42,910 nucleotides of DNA from Geobacillus zalihae NBRC 101842 (GTDB lineage Bacteria > Bacillota > Bacilli > Bacillales > Anoxybacillaceae): the NCBI RefSeq assembly GCF_001544135.1, contig NZ_BCPV01000007.1:1-42910 (forward strand), given 5' to 3'. Below, in pieces: positions 7,407-15,487 of this stretch. Within the stretch, counting starts at the first letter, position 1; each line of letters starts with the position of its first letter. The position numbers and the translations under genes are program-made. The notes under the pieces were generated by a model, which was not told where the DNA came from, searched no databases, and worked only from the letters and a program-made list of their open reading frames with translations.

Positions 7407-8843
7407 TTACTGCCCTGTATATCCGCCAACCGGGATATTGTCCTTCCGCGCCACCCCAGTGCGGTAAGCGGCTTCGATGACCGCTTGTCTGACGCGTTCA
7501 ACGACTTTGCTGTTGAAGACGCTCGGGATGATGTATGTTTCGTTCAATTCATCCTCCGTCACGACAGAGGCAATCGCCTTCGCGGCAGCGAGCTTCATTT
7601 CCTCGTTAATTTCTCTCGCCCGGCAGTCGAGCGCCCCGCGGAAAATGCCCGGGAAGCAAAGGACGTTGTTGATTTGGTTCGGATAGTCGGAACGCCCGGT
7701 CGCCATGACGCGCACGTACGGTTCGGCCAGCTCCGGATCAATTTCCGGAATCGGGTTGGCCATCGCAAACACGATCGGATCGCGCGCCATTTTTTTCACA
7801 TCTTCCACTTTTAAAATGCCGGGAGCTGAGACGCCAATAAACACATCTGCGCCGGCGATGACATCGGACAAGCTTCCTTTCAGATTATCCGGGTTCGTGA
7901 TTTGCGCATATTCTTGCCAATACGGATTTTCATACGTTTCATCGCGATGGATGGCGCCATGGCGGTCGACCCCGATAATGTTGCGCACGCCGGCCGCAAG
8001 CAAAATTTTCGTGCAGGCGATGCCAGCGGCGCCAATGCCGGTGAGAACCACTTTAATGTCCTCGAGCTTTTTGTCGACGATTTTCAACGCATTAAGCAAC
8101 CCGGCCAAGAGCACGACCGCCGTGCCGTGTTGGTCGTCATGGAACACCGGGATGTCAAGCTCTTCCTTCAACCGCTTTTCAATCTCAAAGCAGCGCGGAG
8201 CGGAAATGTCTTCGAGATTAATGCCGCCAAACGCCGGGGCGATCGCTTTCACAATTTGAATGATTTCTTCCGTGTCTTTCGTATCCAAACAAATCGGGAA
8301 CGCGTCCACTCCGGCAAATTCCTTAAACAGCATCGCTTTCCCTTCCATGACCGGCATCGCCGCATACGGGCCGATGTCGCCAAGCCCGAGCACCGCCGTG
8401 CCATCCGAGACGACGGCGACCGTATTCCGTTTAATCGTCAGCGAATACGCCTTGCGCGGATCCTCAGCGATGGCCGTGCAGACGCGCGCCACGCCCGGCG
8501 TGTACACCCGCGACAAGTCATCACGCGTTTTCACTGGGATTTTTGAATTTGTTTCAATTTTCCCCCCGATGTGCATCAAAAACGTGCGGTCGGAAACGTT
8601 GATGATTTTGACGCCTTGAATTTTTTTCAGCGCCTCAATGATCAAATCGCACTGCTTCGTGTCGAGCGCGCTGACGGTGATGTCGCGCACCGTATGGACT
8701 TTGCTTGATGAAATGACGTCAATCCCGACAATGTCCCCGCCCGCTTTGCCAATCGCGGCGGCGATATCGCTGAACGAGACGATATCTTTTTCGAACTGGA
8801 GACGAATCGTAATGTTCATGGCTGCCCCGCCTGGTAATGCCAT
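7407..8843 (-). CDS. malic enzyme with N-terminal ACT domain
   Basis: A 478-residue malic enzyme that oxidatively decarboxylates malate to pyruvate, linking the TCA cycle to pyruvate. Residues about 9-85 form an ACT-like regulatory domain (ITIRLQFEKDIVSFSDIAAAIG, GGDIVGIDVI), often involved in binding small effectors. The catalytic part has YTPGVA (Tyr), PVMEGKAMLFKEF (Lys), the metal-binding Glu/Asp in LEDISAP and FHDDQHGTA, the dinucleotide fold GIGAAGIACTKIL, and the C-terminal NQINNVLCFPGIFRGAL. It is about 70 residues longer than malic enzymes without the ACT domain. NAD versus NADP preference cannot be read reliably. The start at 8843 follows AGGAAGGCGG; an internal ATG at 8819 is possible but less well supported. 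It is a single gene with its own terminator. Confidence 0.93.
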   Translation of the reverse strand: MALPGGAAMNITIRLQFEKDIVSFSDIAAAIGKAGGDIVGIDVISSSKVHTVRDITVSALDTKQCDLIIEALKKIQGVKIINVSDRTFLMHIGGKIETNSKIPVKTRDDLSRVYTPGVARVCTAIAEDPRKAYSLTIKRNTVAVVSDGTAVLGLGDIGPYAAMPVMEGKAMLFKEFAGVDAFPICLDTKDTEEIIQIVKAIAPAFGGINLEDISAPRCFEIEKRLKEELDIPVFHDDQHGTAVVLLAGLLNALKIVDKKLEDIKVVLTGIGAAGIACTKILLAAGVRNIIGVDRHGAIHRDETYENPYWQEYAQITNPDNLKGSLSDVIAGADVFIGVSAPGILKVEDVKKMARDPIVFAMANPIPEIDPELAEPYVRVMATGRSDYPNQINNVLCFPGIFRGALDCRAREINEEMKLAAAKAIASVVTEDELNETYIIPSVFNSKVVERVRQAVIEAAYRTGVARKDNIPVGGYTGQ

Positions 8844-9202
8844 AGATAACCGCCTTCCTTTTCTCTATTTCATGGTAAGACACTCTATGGTACAAATGTT
8901 ATCTCATGAATGGGAAAAAGACAACCCTTATCCTCCATCAACCTCTTTTCCGCGGCCGCTTCTTGCTTACCGCCGCATTGCGTTTAGGCTTGGGGCTATG
9001 CGGTCCATTTTCGAATTCGCCACCGGTGCGGCCATCCCATTCGGCATCTATTGGGCAATCAAAGCACGGAACAAAATGGAGGTCGCCAAGCAACCATCTG
9101 TCCTGCCGCCCCACACGGTTGGTCTGAACGGCAAACGGTCGGGAACACAACAAAACAACGGCCTCCCTTCCTTTCACCCAAAGGGAGGCCATTCTCTTCC
9201 AC
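8844..9202. other. intergenic region with no confident gene
   Basis: This 359-nt gap lies between the divergent 5' end of the malic enzyme gene and the 3' end of the DJ-1/PfpI gene. On the plus strand an open frame passes through, with a stretch at about 8985-9080 that reads like protein (LGAMRSIFEFATGAAIPFGIYWAIKA). It has no ribosome binding site and runs through the terminator at 9160-9190, so it is either chance or a decayed remnant. Confidence 0.4.
9160..9190 (-). terminator. terminator of the DJ-1/PfpI gene
   Basis: Minus strand GGCCTCCCTT/AAGGGAGGCC, a 10-bp perfect stem with an 11-nt loop, followed by the T-rich GTTGTTTTG. It lies 13 nt after the stop of the DJ-1/PfpI gene. Confidence 0.75.
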
Positions 9203-9754
9203 TTATTGAAGCAAGCGGAGAAATTCACGCATAAACGCCGGCAAATCCGGCCACGCATGAGCGGAGACAAGGTTGCCGTCAACATGGACCGTATTGTCAG
9301 ACACATACGTTGCTCCGAGCGCTTCGACACCGGGTTTGCAGGCAATATACGCTGTCAAGCTCCGTCCTTTCAACAAATCCGGCATCGTTTCAAAAATGAG
9401 CGAGGCGTGGCAAATTGCGGCAATCGGCTTATTCGCTTCAAAGAAATGGCGAACGATTCGTTGCACGTTCTCATCAAGGCGAATGTATTCCGGAGCGCGC
9501 CCGCCCGGAATGACCAATCCGTCGTATTGCGCCGGGTCAACCTCGGGGAACGACGCATGAGCGTCGATCAAATAGCCTTGTTTTTCTACATACGTATCCC
9601 AATCGGCAAAATCATGAACGACCGTGTGCAGTTTCTTTTTCTTCGGCGCGGCAATCGTCGCTTCATAACCTTCTTCAAGCAAACGGTAATACGGATAGTA
9701 TACTTCAAGCGCCTCAACAGCATCACCCGCGATGATCAGCACTTTTTTGCTCAT
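9203..9754 (-). CDS. DJ-1/PfpI family protein
   Basis: A 183-residue class I glutamine amidotransferase-like protein of the DJ-1/PfpI superfamily. The nucleophile elbow is AAICHASLI with Cys115 followed by His116, as in PfpI-type proteins. The first strand is KVLIIAGDAVEALE, with Glu14/Glu17 near the expected acid position, and YDGLVIPGGRAPEY is the second signature. Members include the PfpI intracellular protease and proteins reported to remove glyoxal adducts (a deglycase activity that is disputed). The exact reaction cannot be assigned. The start at 9754 has AAGGAGGCGGG upstream. It is transcribed away from the Sir2/fructosamine-kinase pair 145 nt to its right. Confidence 0.88.
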   Translation of the reverse strand: MSKKVLIIAGDAVEALEVYYPYYRLLEEGYEATIAAPKKKKLHTVVHDFADWDTYVEKQGYLIDAHASFPEVDPAQYDGLVIPGGRAPEYIRLDENVQRIVRHFFEANKPIAAICHASLIFETMPDLLKGRSLTAYIACKPGVEALGATYVSDNTVHVDGNLVSAHAWPDLPAFMREFLRLLQ

Positions 9755-9899
9755 GGATTCCCGCCTCCTTGTCCATTTTTTTCTTTCATTTCTATCATAC
9801 TGGAAACGAGTGAAAAGGAAAAGTAAAATGATTGGTGGAAAGGGATGAAGCAGCAGAAACGAGAGTCGCTATGGTTGCGACAGTAAGGAGGGAAACGGA

Positions 9900-10628
9900 A
9901 TGACCATCACCTCATGGCTGGCCGCCTCGCGCCGCACCGTTGTGCTGACCGGCGCCGGCATGTCAACCGAAAGCGGGCTGCCCGATTTCCGCTCGCCGCG
10001 CACCGGGCTGTGGGCGCGTTTTAACCCGAGCGAACTCGCTACCATCGATGCGCTGTACCATCGCCGTGAATCGTTCGTCGAGTTTTACCAATATCGCATT
10101 CGCACATTGCAACAGTGCCAACCGCATGACGGACACCGCTTGTTGGCCGATTGGGAGCGGCGCGGGATCGTGCAGACGATTGTGACGCAAAATGTCGATG
10201 GCTTTCACCAAGAAGCAGGAAGCCGACGCGTCATCGAACTTCACGGCTCGCTCCGCACCGTCCATTGTCAGCGGTGCGGGGAGTCAAAACCCAGCTTTGT
10301 CTATTTGCACGGTGTGTTGACGTGCGAATGCGGCGGAGTTTTGCGCCCGTCGGTCGTGTTGTTTGGCGAGCCGTTGCCGGAGAAAGCCATCACGGAAGCA
10401 TGGAAGGTTGCCCAACAGGCTGATCTATTCCTCGTGCTCGGCTCCTCCCTGCAAGTGTCGCCGGCCAATCAACTGCCGCTTGTCGCCAAACGAAACGGTG
10501 CGAAGCTTGTCATCATCAATTGGGAGCCAACTGACTTGGACGATCTCGCCGACGCTGTCATTCACGGCCGGAAAATCGGCGAAGTGCTGAACGAGCTCAA
10601 TGAGCAATTGGCGGAGGTGAATCCATGA
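9900..10628 (+). CDS. cobB: Sir2-family NAD-dependent protein deacylase
   Basis: A 242-residue sirtuin. The NAD site GAGMSTESGLPDFRS is at residues 18-32, TQNVDGFHQEAGS at 96-108, and the catalytic His115 lies in IELHGS. A zinc module has Cys123, Cys126, Cys142 and Cys144; the second pair is C-x-C rather than the usual C-x2-C. VLGSSLQVSP and a late VIINWEPTDLDDLAD close the Rossmann fold. Sirtuins remove acyl groups from lysines using NAD, and in Bacillus the equivalent (SrtN) acts on acetyl-CoA synthetase among other targets. The start is ATG 9900 after AAGGAGGGAAACGGA. Its stop overlaps the ATG of the next gene (ATGA, 10625-10628), so the two are translationally coupled. Confidence 0.94.
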   Translation: MTITSWLAASRRTVVLTGAGMSTESGLPDFRSPRTGLWARFNPSELATIDALYHRRESFVEFYQYRIRTLQQCQPHDGHRLLADWERRGIVQTIVTQNVDGFHQEAGSRRVIELHGSLRTVHCQRCGESKPSFVYLHGVLTCECGGVLRPSVVLFGEPLPEKAITEAWKVAQQADLFLVLGSSLQVSPANQLPLVAKRNGAKLVIINWEPTDLDDLADAVIHGRKIGEVLNELNEQLAEVNP

Positions 10629-11497
10629 CTAAAGAAATCATGTTGCAAATGGCGCTCGAATCGATCGGCGACCACTCCCCCATCCGCCATTGGCGCCGCG
10701 TCTCGGGCGGCGACATCAATGACGTCTATCGCGTCCAAAGCGGCAAACAAACGTACTTTATCAAAATGCAACGTTTCCCGCCGAGTGGATTTTTCGCTGC
10801 CGAACAGATGGGCCTCGAGCTGATCAGGCAAGCACGCGCCATCAACGTTCCGCATACCTTCGGCTTCGGGGAAGCGGACGATTGGGGCTGGCTCGTCTTG
10901 GAGTGGATCGAAGGAGCAGAAACGGAACAGACGGCCGAACAGCTCGGCCGCGGCCTTGCCCGCCTCCATCAATGCCGCGGACCGGCGTTTGGCCTTGACC
11001 GCGATACCTATATCGGCATGCTGCCGCAGCGCAACGGCTGGTACGGCCGCTGGCCCGACTATTACCGCGACGCCCGCCTTAGACCACAAATGACGCGAGC
11101 GGCGGCAAGAGGCCTCCTGCCCGCCAAGCGGCGCAAACGTCTCGAATGGCTGCTCGAGCGGCTTGACCAATGGCTCCCAGATGACTGTTTTCCGTCGCTT
11201 TTGCATGGCGATTTATGGAGCGGCAACTGGATTCCAGGGCCAGACGGAGTGCCGTATTTGACCGATCCGTCTGTTTTATATGGCCATCATGAGTTTGAGA
11301 TCGCGTTTACCGAGCTGTTTGGCGGCTTCCCATCCCGATTTTACGACAGCTATCGCGAGCTTATGCCGCTCTCGGCTGATTATCATGACCGAAAACCACT
11401 CTACCAGCTGTTTTACTTGCTCGTTCATCTCAATTTATTTGGCGAAACATACGGCAACGCTGTTGACCGCGTGCTGGATCGTTACGCGGGGGAGTAG
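10625..11497 (+). CDS. fructosamine/ketosamine-3-kinase family protein
   Basis: A 290-residue kinase-fold protein of the fructosamine-3-kinase family. Visible features are the P-loop-like RVSGGDINDVYRV at about 25-37, the ATP-binding Lys47 in TYFIKMQ, a hinge with LVLEWIEG, the catalytic loop HGDLWSGN at 194-201, and the metal-binding Asp in LTDPSVLYGHHEFEIA at about 214. Family members phosphorylate sugar adducts on lysines (Amadori products), which destabilises the adduct and frees the amine. It overlaps the Sir2 gene by 4 nt (ATGA), so both should be made together. A role in protein repair suits a thermophile, where glycation is faster, but that is inference. Confidence 0.9.
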   Translation: MTKEIMLQMALESIGDHSPIRHWRRVSGGDINDVYRVQSGKQTYFIKMQRFPPSGFFAAEQMGLELIRQARAINVPHTFGFGEADDWGWLVLEWIEGAETEQTAEQLGRGLARLHQCRGPAFGLDRDTYIGMLPQRNGWYGRWPDYYRDARLRPQMTRAAARGLLPAKRRKRLEWLLERLDQWLPDDCFPSLLHGDLWSGNWIPGPDGVPYLTDPSVLYGHHEFEIAFTELFGGFPSRFYDSYRELMPLSADYHDRKPLYQLFYLLVHLNLFGETYGNAVDRVLDRYAGE

Positions 11498-11516
11498 TTT
11501 TTCCTGCTTCCCCCGC
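11486..11516. terminator. convergent stem-loop between the kinase and DUF2157 genes
   Basis: GCGGGGGA (11486-11493) pairs with TCCCCCGC (11509-11516) around a 15-nt loop that contains the kinase stop codon. It lies between two convergent genes and could stop transcription from either side, although neither strand shows a good T run after the stem. Confidence 0.4.
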
Positions 11517-11521
11517 CATCC

Positions 11522-13615
11522 TTATTCAGCACGGATCGCTTCGAGCAGCGCATCACCGTTTTCGCTCACGCGCACATAGGCAAACCGAACATTCTCTTGC
11601 CGTTTCATCCCCGTTTTTTCCGGAATGAAATACGATTCAATGCCATACACGACTTGCGGGCCGTGAAACGTACCGGTGATGATCACGTCCCCCGGTTGCG
11701 GCGTGTATCCCGGCCTTTTTTCCCCATTGACCATATATACGCCAGCCAAACGGTGCACCCCGTCCTCTCCTTTTCGCAGCCCGACTTGCACCCGTCCGCT
11801 TCCGTCAAGCGACGGAATGGTGGAAATATCGTACCGAAGCTGAATATAATCCCCTTGCAGCATGGAACGTGGATCGATCGGCTCAAGCTCCAGCTTTACG
11901 ACGTCACCATATCGCAGCAATCGCTCTTTTTGCCACACGGTATAGCCTAAAAATGAAAATTGAGCGATCACGACTATGAGCGTCAACAACGAAACGCGCC
12001 GCCCCCAGCGCACGCCCCGCCCCCATGTGAAGCCATTTCGTTTCTCAAGCCATACCGCCCATGCGAGCAACACCGCTCCCGCCGCCAGCAAACTGACCGA
12101 TTTATGAAGCAAATTCCATGCGAGTTCATAATATTTCAGCACGAGATAAAGCGCTGTGTACACCCAAGCGGTCTTCCGCTCCAGTTGCCGACCGCGGAAA
12201 AGAAAGAAGGCAAGCGCCAAAATCATGGCGATATTCAACGTCACGTACAGTCCATCAGCCGCAAACACATCAACGCTTGTCGCGATCCCAAGCGCGCCGA
12301 ACGCCAAGACAAGCGGAGTGAGAAACGGCGTTCCGCGAAAGCGGCCATACGCATACAACCCGCCGCTGACCAAAGCCAAGGTGAGCAACACCTTCCGGCC
12401 GTCATCCATCACCGAACTTAAGGCGATCCCGAAATAGACCGTCAGCGCCACCGTCGTCAACCGGCGCACTCCGCTGTCTGATGATCCGATGACGCCAATC
12501 GCGAGCCCAATGGCATAGAGGAACAGAGCCGACCGCGAGACCTCCCACGCCATCGCCACCCCGAGCCCATAGCCAACAGCCAGCAGTGTATAACGAACGA
12601 CCGGATTCCAACGCCGACCAAATGAGGCAGGAACGACAAACCCAAAGATGGAAATGAAAAAGAGCACGTAAGGAGACCATGACTCTGTCCAAAGGAAATA
12701 CAAGCCAAGCAGGCTTTGTATGGCCAACGCCGAAGCCGCGAGCGTGACAATCGCTTGAAACACCGCCAAAAACCGCCTTCCAGCTTTCGTCTCCGCTGAA
12801 AACAGCCCAGCCCGCCGCAATAGCACAACGCCGCCGTATAGCACTGCAGCGGCTGCCATAAGCCCAATAAGAAGCAACCACGTTTCAAAATGATCAGCGA
12901 GCAGGCGAATGTATTGAATGAACAAAAACAGTCCAGCAAACAAACTCGTCAACAACACGTACGGCCGCTGCTTGGCGATGACAAGAAAATAATAAAGCAA
13001 CACGGCGAGCAACACGGTATACACGTATGGCCACCATGCGTCGCGCCCATAGGAAAAACCGGTTACATCAATCACAAGCAGCCAACCTTGCATGGCCATG
13101 TAAGCCAAGCAAGCCATGAGCGGTGTCCGAACGAAAATAAAAAGAACACCGTTTACGATCACGAATAACGATAGCACGCCAAACGAAGACCATTCCGTCC
13201 ACTCAATCCGATAAGCGGACGGAAAATAATAAAACCAGCACGCAAGCTGCAGCAACCCAATCGCGATCACAGACAGCACCTGTTCTTTTGTCAGTGACGC
13301 CAGCACAGCAGTCGGCGCAAGCCAGGCAAGAAACAGCCAATAACTGTCAGCATGCGAATTGTAAATTTGTCCAAGCAACGCCAACGCAATGCCAAATGAC
13401 AACACCCCGCCGATCAGCATCCAGCGCCCTAAGAAACGATGGCGGCCCCAAAGCGCCGCGCTTGCGATGTAAAATGCCGCCATCACGCCGATGCTGATCC
13501 CGACTTTCACCTCTCGCCCCATCTCCGGCCAGTTGGCGGCAAAAAAATACACAATGCCGGCAATGATGCACAAAAACGCCAACGCATACCCCGTTTTTAC
13601 GATACGGGCCGCCAT
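11522..13615 (-). CDS. DUF2157 / GDYXXLXY-domain integral membrane protein
   Basis: A 697-residue membrane protein with many hydrophobic segments (roughly 15 or more) covering residues 1-530. The N-terminal part (YALAFLCIIAGIVYFFAANWPEM, then LGQIYNSHADSYWLFLAWLAPTA) matches DUF2157. The last 170 residues leave the membrane and contain GDYIQLRYDIS, the signature of the GDYXXLXY domain, with VQVGLRKGEDGVHRLAG and GIESYFIPEKTG around it. These two modules are often found fused or adjacent in Bacillaceae and in other bacteria. No function has been established as far as I know. The start at 13615 follows AAGGGGGAAGCGAT. It is convergent with the ketosamine-kinase gene. Confidence 0.85.
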   Translation of the reverse strand: MAARIVKTGYALAFLCIIAGIVYFFAANWPEMGREVKVGISIGVMAAFYIASAALWGRHRFLGRWMLIGGVLSFGIALALLGQIYNSHADSYWLFLAWLAPTAVLASLTKEQVLSVIAIGLLQLACWFYYFPSAYRIEWTEWSSFGVLSLFVIVNGVLFIFVRTPLMACLAYMAMQGWLLVIDVTGFSYGRDAWWPYVYTVLLAVLLYYFLVIAKQRPYVLLTSLFAGLFLFIQYIRLLADHFETWLLLIGLMAAAAVLYGGVVLLRRAGLFSAETKAGRRFLAVFQAIVTLAASALAIQSLLGLYFLWTESWSPYVLFFISIFGFVVPASFGRRWNPVVRYTLLAVGYGLGVAMAWEVSRSALFLYAIGLAIGVIGSSDSGVRRLTTVALTVYFGIALSSVMDDGRKVLLTLALVSGGLYAYGRFRGTPFLTPLVLAFGALGIATSVDVFAADGLYVTLNIAMILALAFFLFRGRQLERKTAWVYTALYLVLKYYELAWNLLHKSVSLLAAGAVLLAWAVWLEKRNGFTWGRGVRWGRRVSLLTLIVVIAQFSFLGYTVWQKERLLRYGDVVKLELEPIDPRSMLQGDYIQLRYDISTIPSLDGSGRVQVGLRKGEDGVHRLAGVYMVNGEKRPGYTPQPGDVIITGTFHGPQVVYGIESYFIPEKTGMKRQENVRFAYVRVSENGDALLEAIRAE

Positions 13616-13762
13616 ATCGCTTCCCCCTTGTGACTTGATCTTTTCTATAACATATGCTGAAAAAGCTGTCTAGAAGACCAGTGAAAACACGCCTTATTCC
13701 ATCGCATTTTCCTAGTTACCACCGGCCTTTTAGACTTTTTTTCTTTGTTGCGGTGAAGAACA

Positions 13763-14635
13763 TTATGGTTGGAGATAATTTTTTAAGTGGAAAATTTCCA
13801 TATCATGCTCTGCGACTTTTTTCATCAAATAATCGATGGATGCCTGTTTAGAAGAGAACTCGCGCGAAGCCATATCAAGAGCGGCCTGATGCTTATGAAG
13901 CATGTTCTCGATGTGGCGAAAATGGCTCCGCATTTCTGTTGTGAGGTTGTCAACTTTTTCTTCGACCCGTTCAACTTTCGCTTCAAGCCGTTGTTGCCCT
14001 TCTTTGAGCGTTTGCACGTCGCCCTTGATCATGTCCATGTCCGCTTTCAACGTTTGCACGTCGCCTTTGACCGCGTCCATGTCCGCTTTCAACGTTTGCA
14101 CGTCGCCTTTGACCGCGTCCATGTCCGCTTTCAACGTTTGCACGTCACCTTTGACCGCGTCCATGTCCGCTTTCAACGTTTGCACGTCGCCTTTGACCAT
14201 GTCCATGTCCGCTTTTAATGTGCGCACATCCTCTTCCACCCGGTGAAGCCGCTGTTCCAAGCGGGCTTGTCCCTTCTGTAACAACTGCACTTCATCTTCC
14301 AGCCGCGCCTGTCCTTCCTTGAGCGCTTGCACCTCGCCTTCCAAGCGCGCCTGTCCTTCCTTGAGCACCTGCACTTCTCCTTCGAGGCGTGCTTGCCCTT
14401 CTTTGAGCGCCCGCACCTCGCCTTCGAGGCGCGCCTGCCCTTCTTTGAGCGCCTGCACCTCGCCTTCGAGGCGTGTCTGCCCTTCTTTGAGCGCCTGCAC
14501 CTCGCCTTCGAGGCGCGCCTGTCCTTCTTGAAGCGCTCGGACATTTCCTTCGATCCGATCGAGCCGCACGTGGATGGGATTGAGCTTTTGGTCAAGCAGT
14601 TCGGCCATCATTTGCACGAGTTCGGCTTGCTCCAT
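13763..14635 (-). CDS. coiled-coil protein made of 14-residue repeats
   Basis: A 290-residue soluble protein, almost entirely predicted coiled coil. After a short head (MEQAELVQMMAELLDQKLNP) come seven copies of a 14-residue unit of the type ALKEGQARLEGEVQ (residues 34-131). A linker RVEEDVR follows, then five copies of a second unit, TLKADMDAVKGDVQ (139-208), and one hybrid unit. The tail (223-290) is non-repetitive but still helical. Each unit is two heptads and is encoded by 42 nt. The ATG at 14635 is chosen over 14677 because GGAGGTGAAACG precedes it. I recognise no named family. Likely roles are a rod-like scaffold or spacer, but nothing nearby points to a partner. Confidence 0.8.
   Translation of the reverse strand: MEQAELVQMMAELLDQKLNPIHVRLDRIEGNVRALQEGQARLEGEVQALKEGQTRLEGEVQALKEGQARLEGEVRALKEGQARLEGEVQVLKEGQARLEGEVQALKEGQARLEDEVQLLQKGQARLEQRLHRVEEDVRTLKADMDMVKGDVQTLKADMDAVKGDVQTLKADMDAVKGDVQTLKADMDAVKGDVQTLKADMDMIKGDVQTLKEGQQRLEAKVERVEEKVDNLTTEMRSHFRHIENMLHKHQAALDMASREFSSKQASIDYLMKKVAEHDMEIFHLKNYLQP
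14012..14221 (-). repeat. five tandem 42-bp repeats (TLKADMDxVKGDVQ units)
   Basis: Five near-identical 42-nt units inside the coiled-coil gene. The three central units encode identical peptides and differ only at a few bases; the outer two have Met in place of Ala or Met-Ile in place of Ala-Val. Such long identical units favour copy-number change by slippage or recombination. Confidence 0.9.
14243..14536 (-). repeat. seven tandem 42-bp repeats (ALKEGQARLEGEVQ units)
   Basis: Seven 42-nt units in the first half of the coiled-coil gene. The central five are nearly identical, and the first and last are more diverged, which is the pattern expected of an array that expands from within. Confidence 0.9.
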
Positions 14636-14811
14636 CGTTTCACCTCCTTTTCCCCATTGTATCATTGTCTCGGTCAACGCGATAGTATAGAAAAAGAGAT
14701 TTTCTCCCTAATTTCGACAACGGCAAAGCTCAACACAAAGCCGCAAAATTTGCTTTTCACCGCGCGAAATCAAAACAAAAATCGTTTTTTGTCCATGTTC
14801 TAAAATCCGCT

Positions 14812-15408
14812 TCAGCGAGTGAACCTACGGTAAAGAGCCAGGCAGGCTGATACATAGGCAACCCCGAGCAAAAACCCACCAAGCACATCAGATGGATAAT
14901 GCACTTGCAGACTTAACCTGCTTAAGCCAGTCAACAGGGCAAGCGCTCCAAAAACGCCGTAAATCGCGGCCCGTTCGCCGCGCTTCGGGCGTGTTTGCGC
15001 CAAAAAGTACGCCAAAAGCAACAAGTAAATCGTCCCGATCATCGCGTGACCGCTCGGAAAACTAAATCCCCCGATTTCAGCATGAGGAGGTCGAGGCCGT
15101 CCAATGATATGTTTTAGCCACTCATTGATGCCATATCCCCCGCCGACCGCGATTACAACCAACGCCATTCCGTAGACGTCGCGGCGAAAAAACCATAAAC
15201 CAATGACAAGCATAATGCTGATGGTGCCAATCGTCTTTCCATTGCCAAGAAACGTAAACGGGTCAAGCCAATTCCAATAATCAAACAGACGCAGCCCCTC
15301 TTCATCCATTCTCTCCGTCCATCCAGCGGCCACGCCTGTCCAAACAAGCAAAAAAAGGCCAAGACTCATAGCCGCAGCGATCCATAATCGTCGATTCATG
15401 CTGAGCAT
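14812..15408 (-). CDS. PAP2-family membrane phosphatase
   Basis: A 198-residue protein with about five or six membrane segments and the three PAP2 motifs: K-x6-RP in KHIIGRPRP (residues 99-107), PSGH with its His at 121, and SR-x5-H in SRLSLQVHYPSD (163-174, catalytic His170). Bacterial members are undecaprenyl-pyrophosphate phosphatases or phosphatidylglycerol-phosphate-type phosphatases facing the outside of the membrane. B. subtilis YodM and BcrC-like proteins are the nearest kinds, and the substrate here is undecided. The start at 15408 (second codon of GTG-ATG) is set by AGGAGG 6 nt upstream. It lies downstream of the glutamate synthase terminator, on the same strand. Confidence 0.92.
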   Translation of the reverse strand: MLSMNRRLWIAAAMSLGLFLLVWTGVAAGWTERMDEEGLRLFDYWNWLDPFTFLGNGKTIGTISIMLVIGLWFFRRDVYGMALVVIAVGGGYGINEWLKHIIGRPRPPHAEIGGFSFPSGHAMIGTIYLLLLAYFLAQTRPKRGERAAIYGVFGALALLTGLSRLSLQVHYPSDVLGGFLLGVAYVSACLALYRRFTR

Positions 15409-15443
15409 CACTCTCCTCCTTATATCTTCTTTTCCAGAAAAAC

Positions 15444-15481
15444 AAAAAATCCTCCTTAAAAAGCGGTGCTTTTTAAGGAGG
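15444..15481 (-). terminator. rho-independent terminator of the gltAB operon
   Basis: Minus strand CCTCCTTAAAAAGC/GCTTTTTAAGGAGG is a perfect 14-bp stem with a 3-nt loop, followed by ATTTTTTGTTTTT. It lies just after the gltB stop codon and upstream of the PAP2 gene. Confidence 0.95.
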
Positions 15482-15487
15482 GATCCA

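Noticed and set aside
7902-8546. Plus-strand 214-codon frame opposite the malic enzyme gene
   Set aside because: It is a shadow frame of a conserved enzyme, with Arg/His-rich composition and no start signals.
8638-9234. Plus-strand 198-codon frame between malic enzyme and DJ-1 genes
   Set aside because: Its first part is antisense to malic enzyme, it lacks a ribosome binding site, and it runs through the terminator of the DJ-1/PfpI gene.
14012-14536. Regular repeats that could suggest a CRISPR array
   Set aside because: The units are directly adjacent without spacers and code in frame for a coiled coil, so this is an intragenic repeat.
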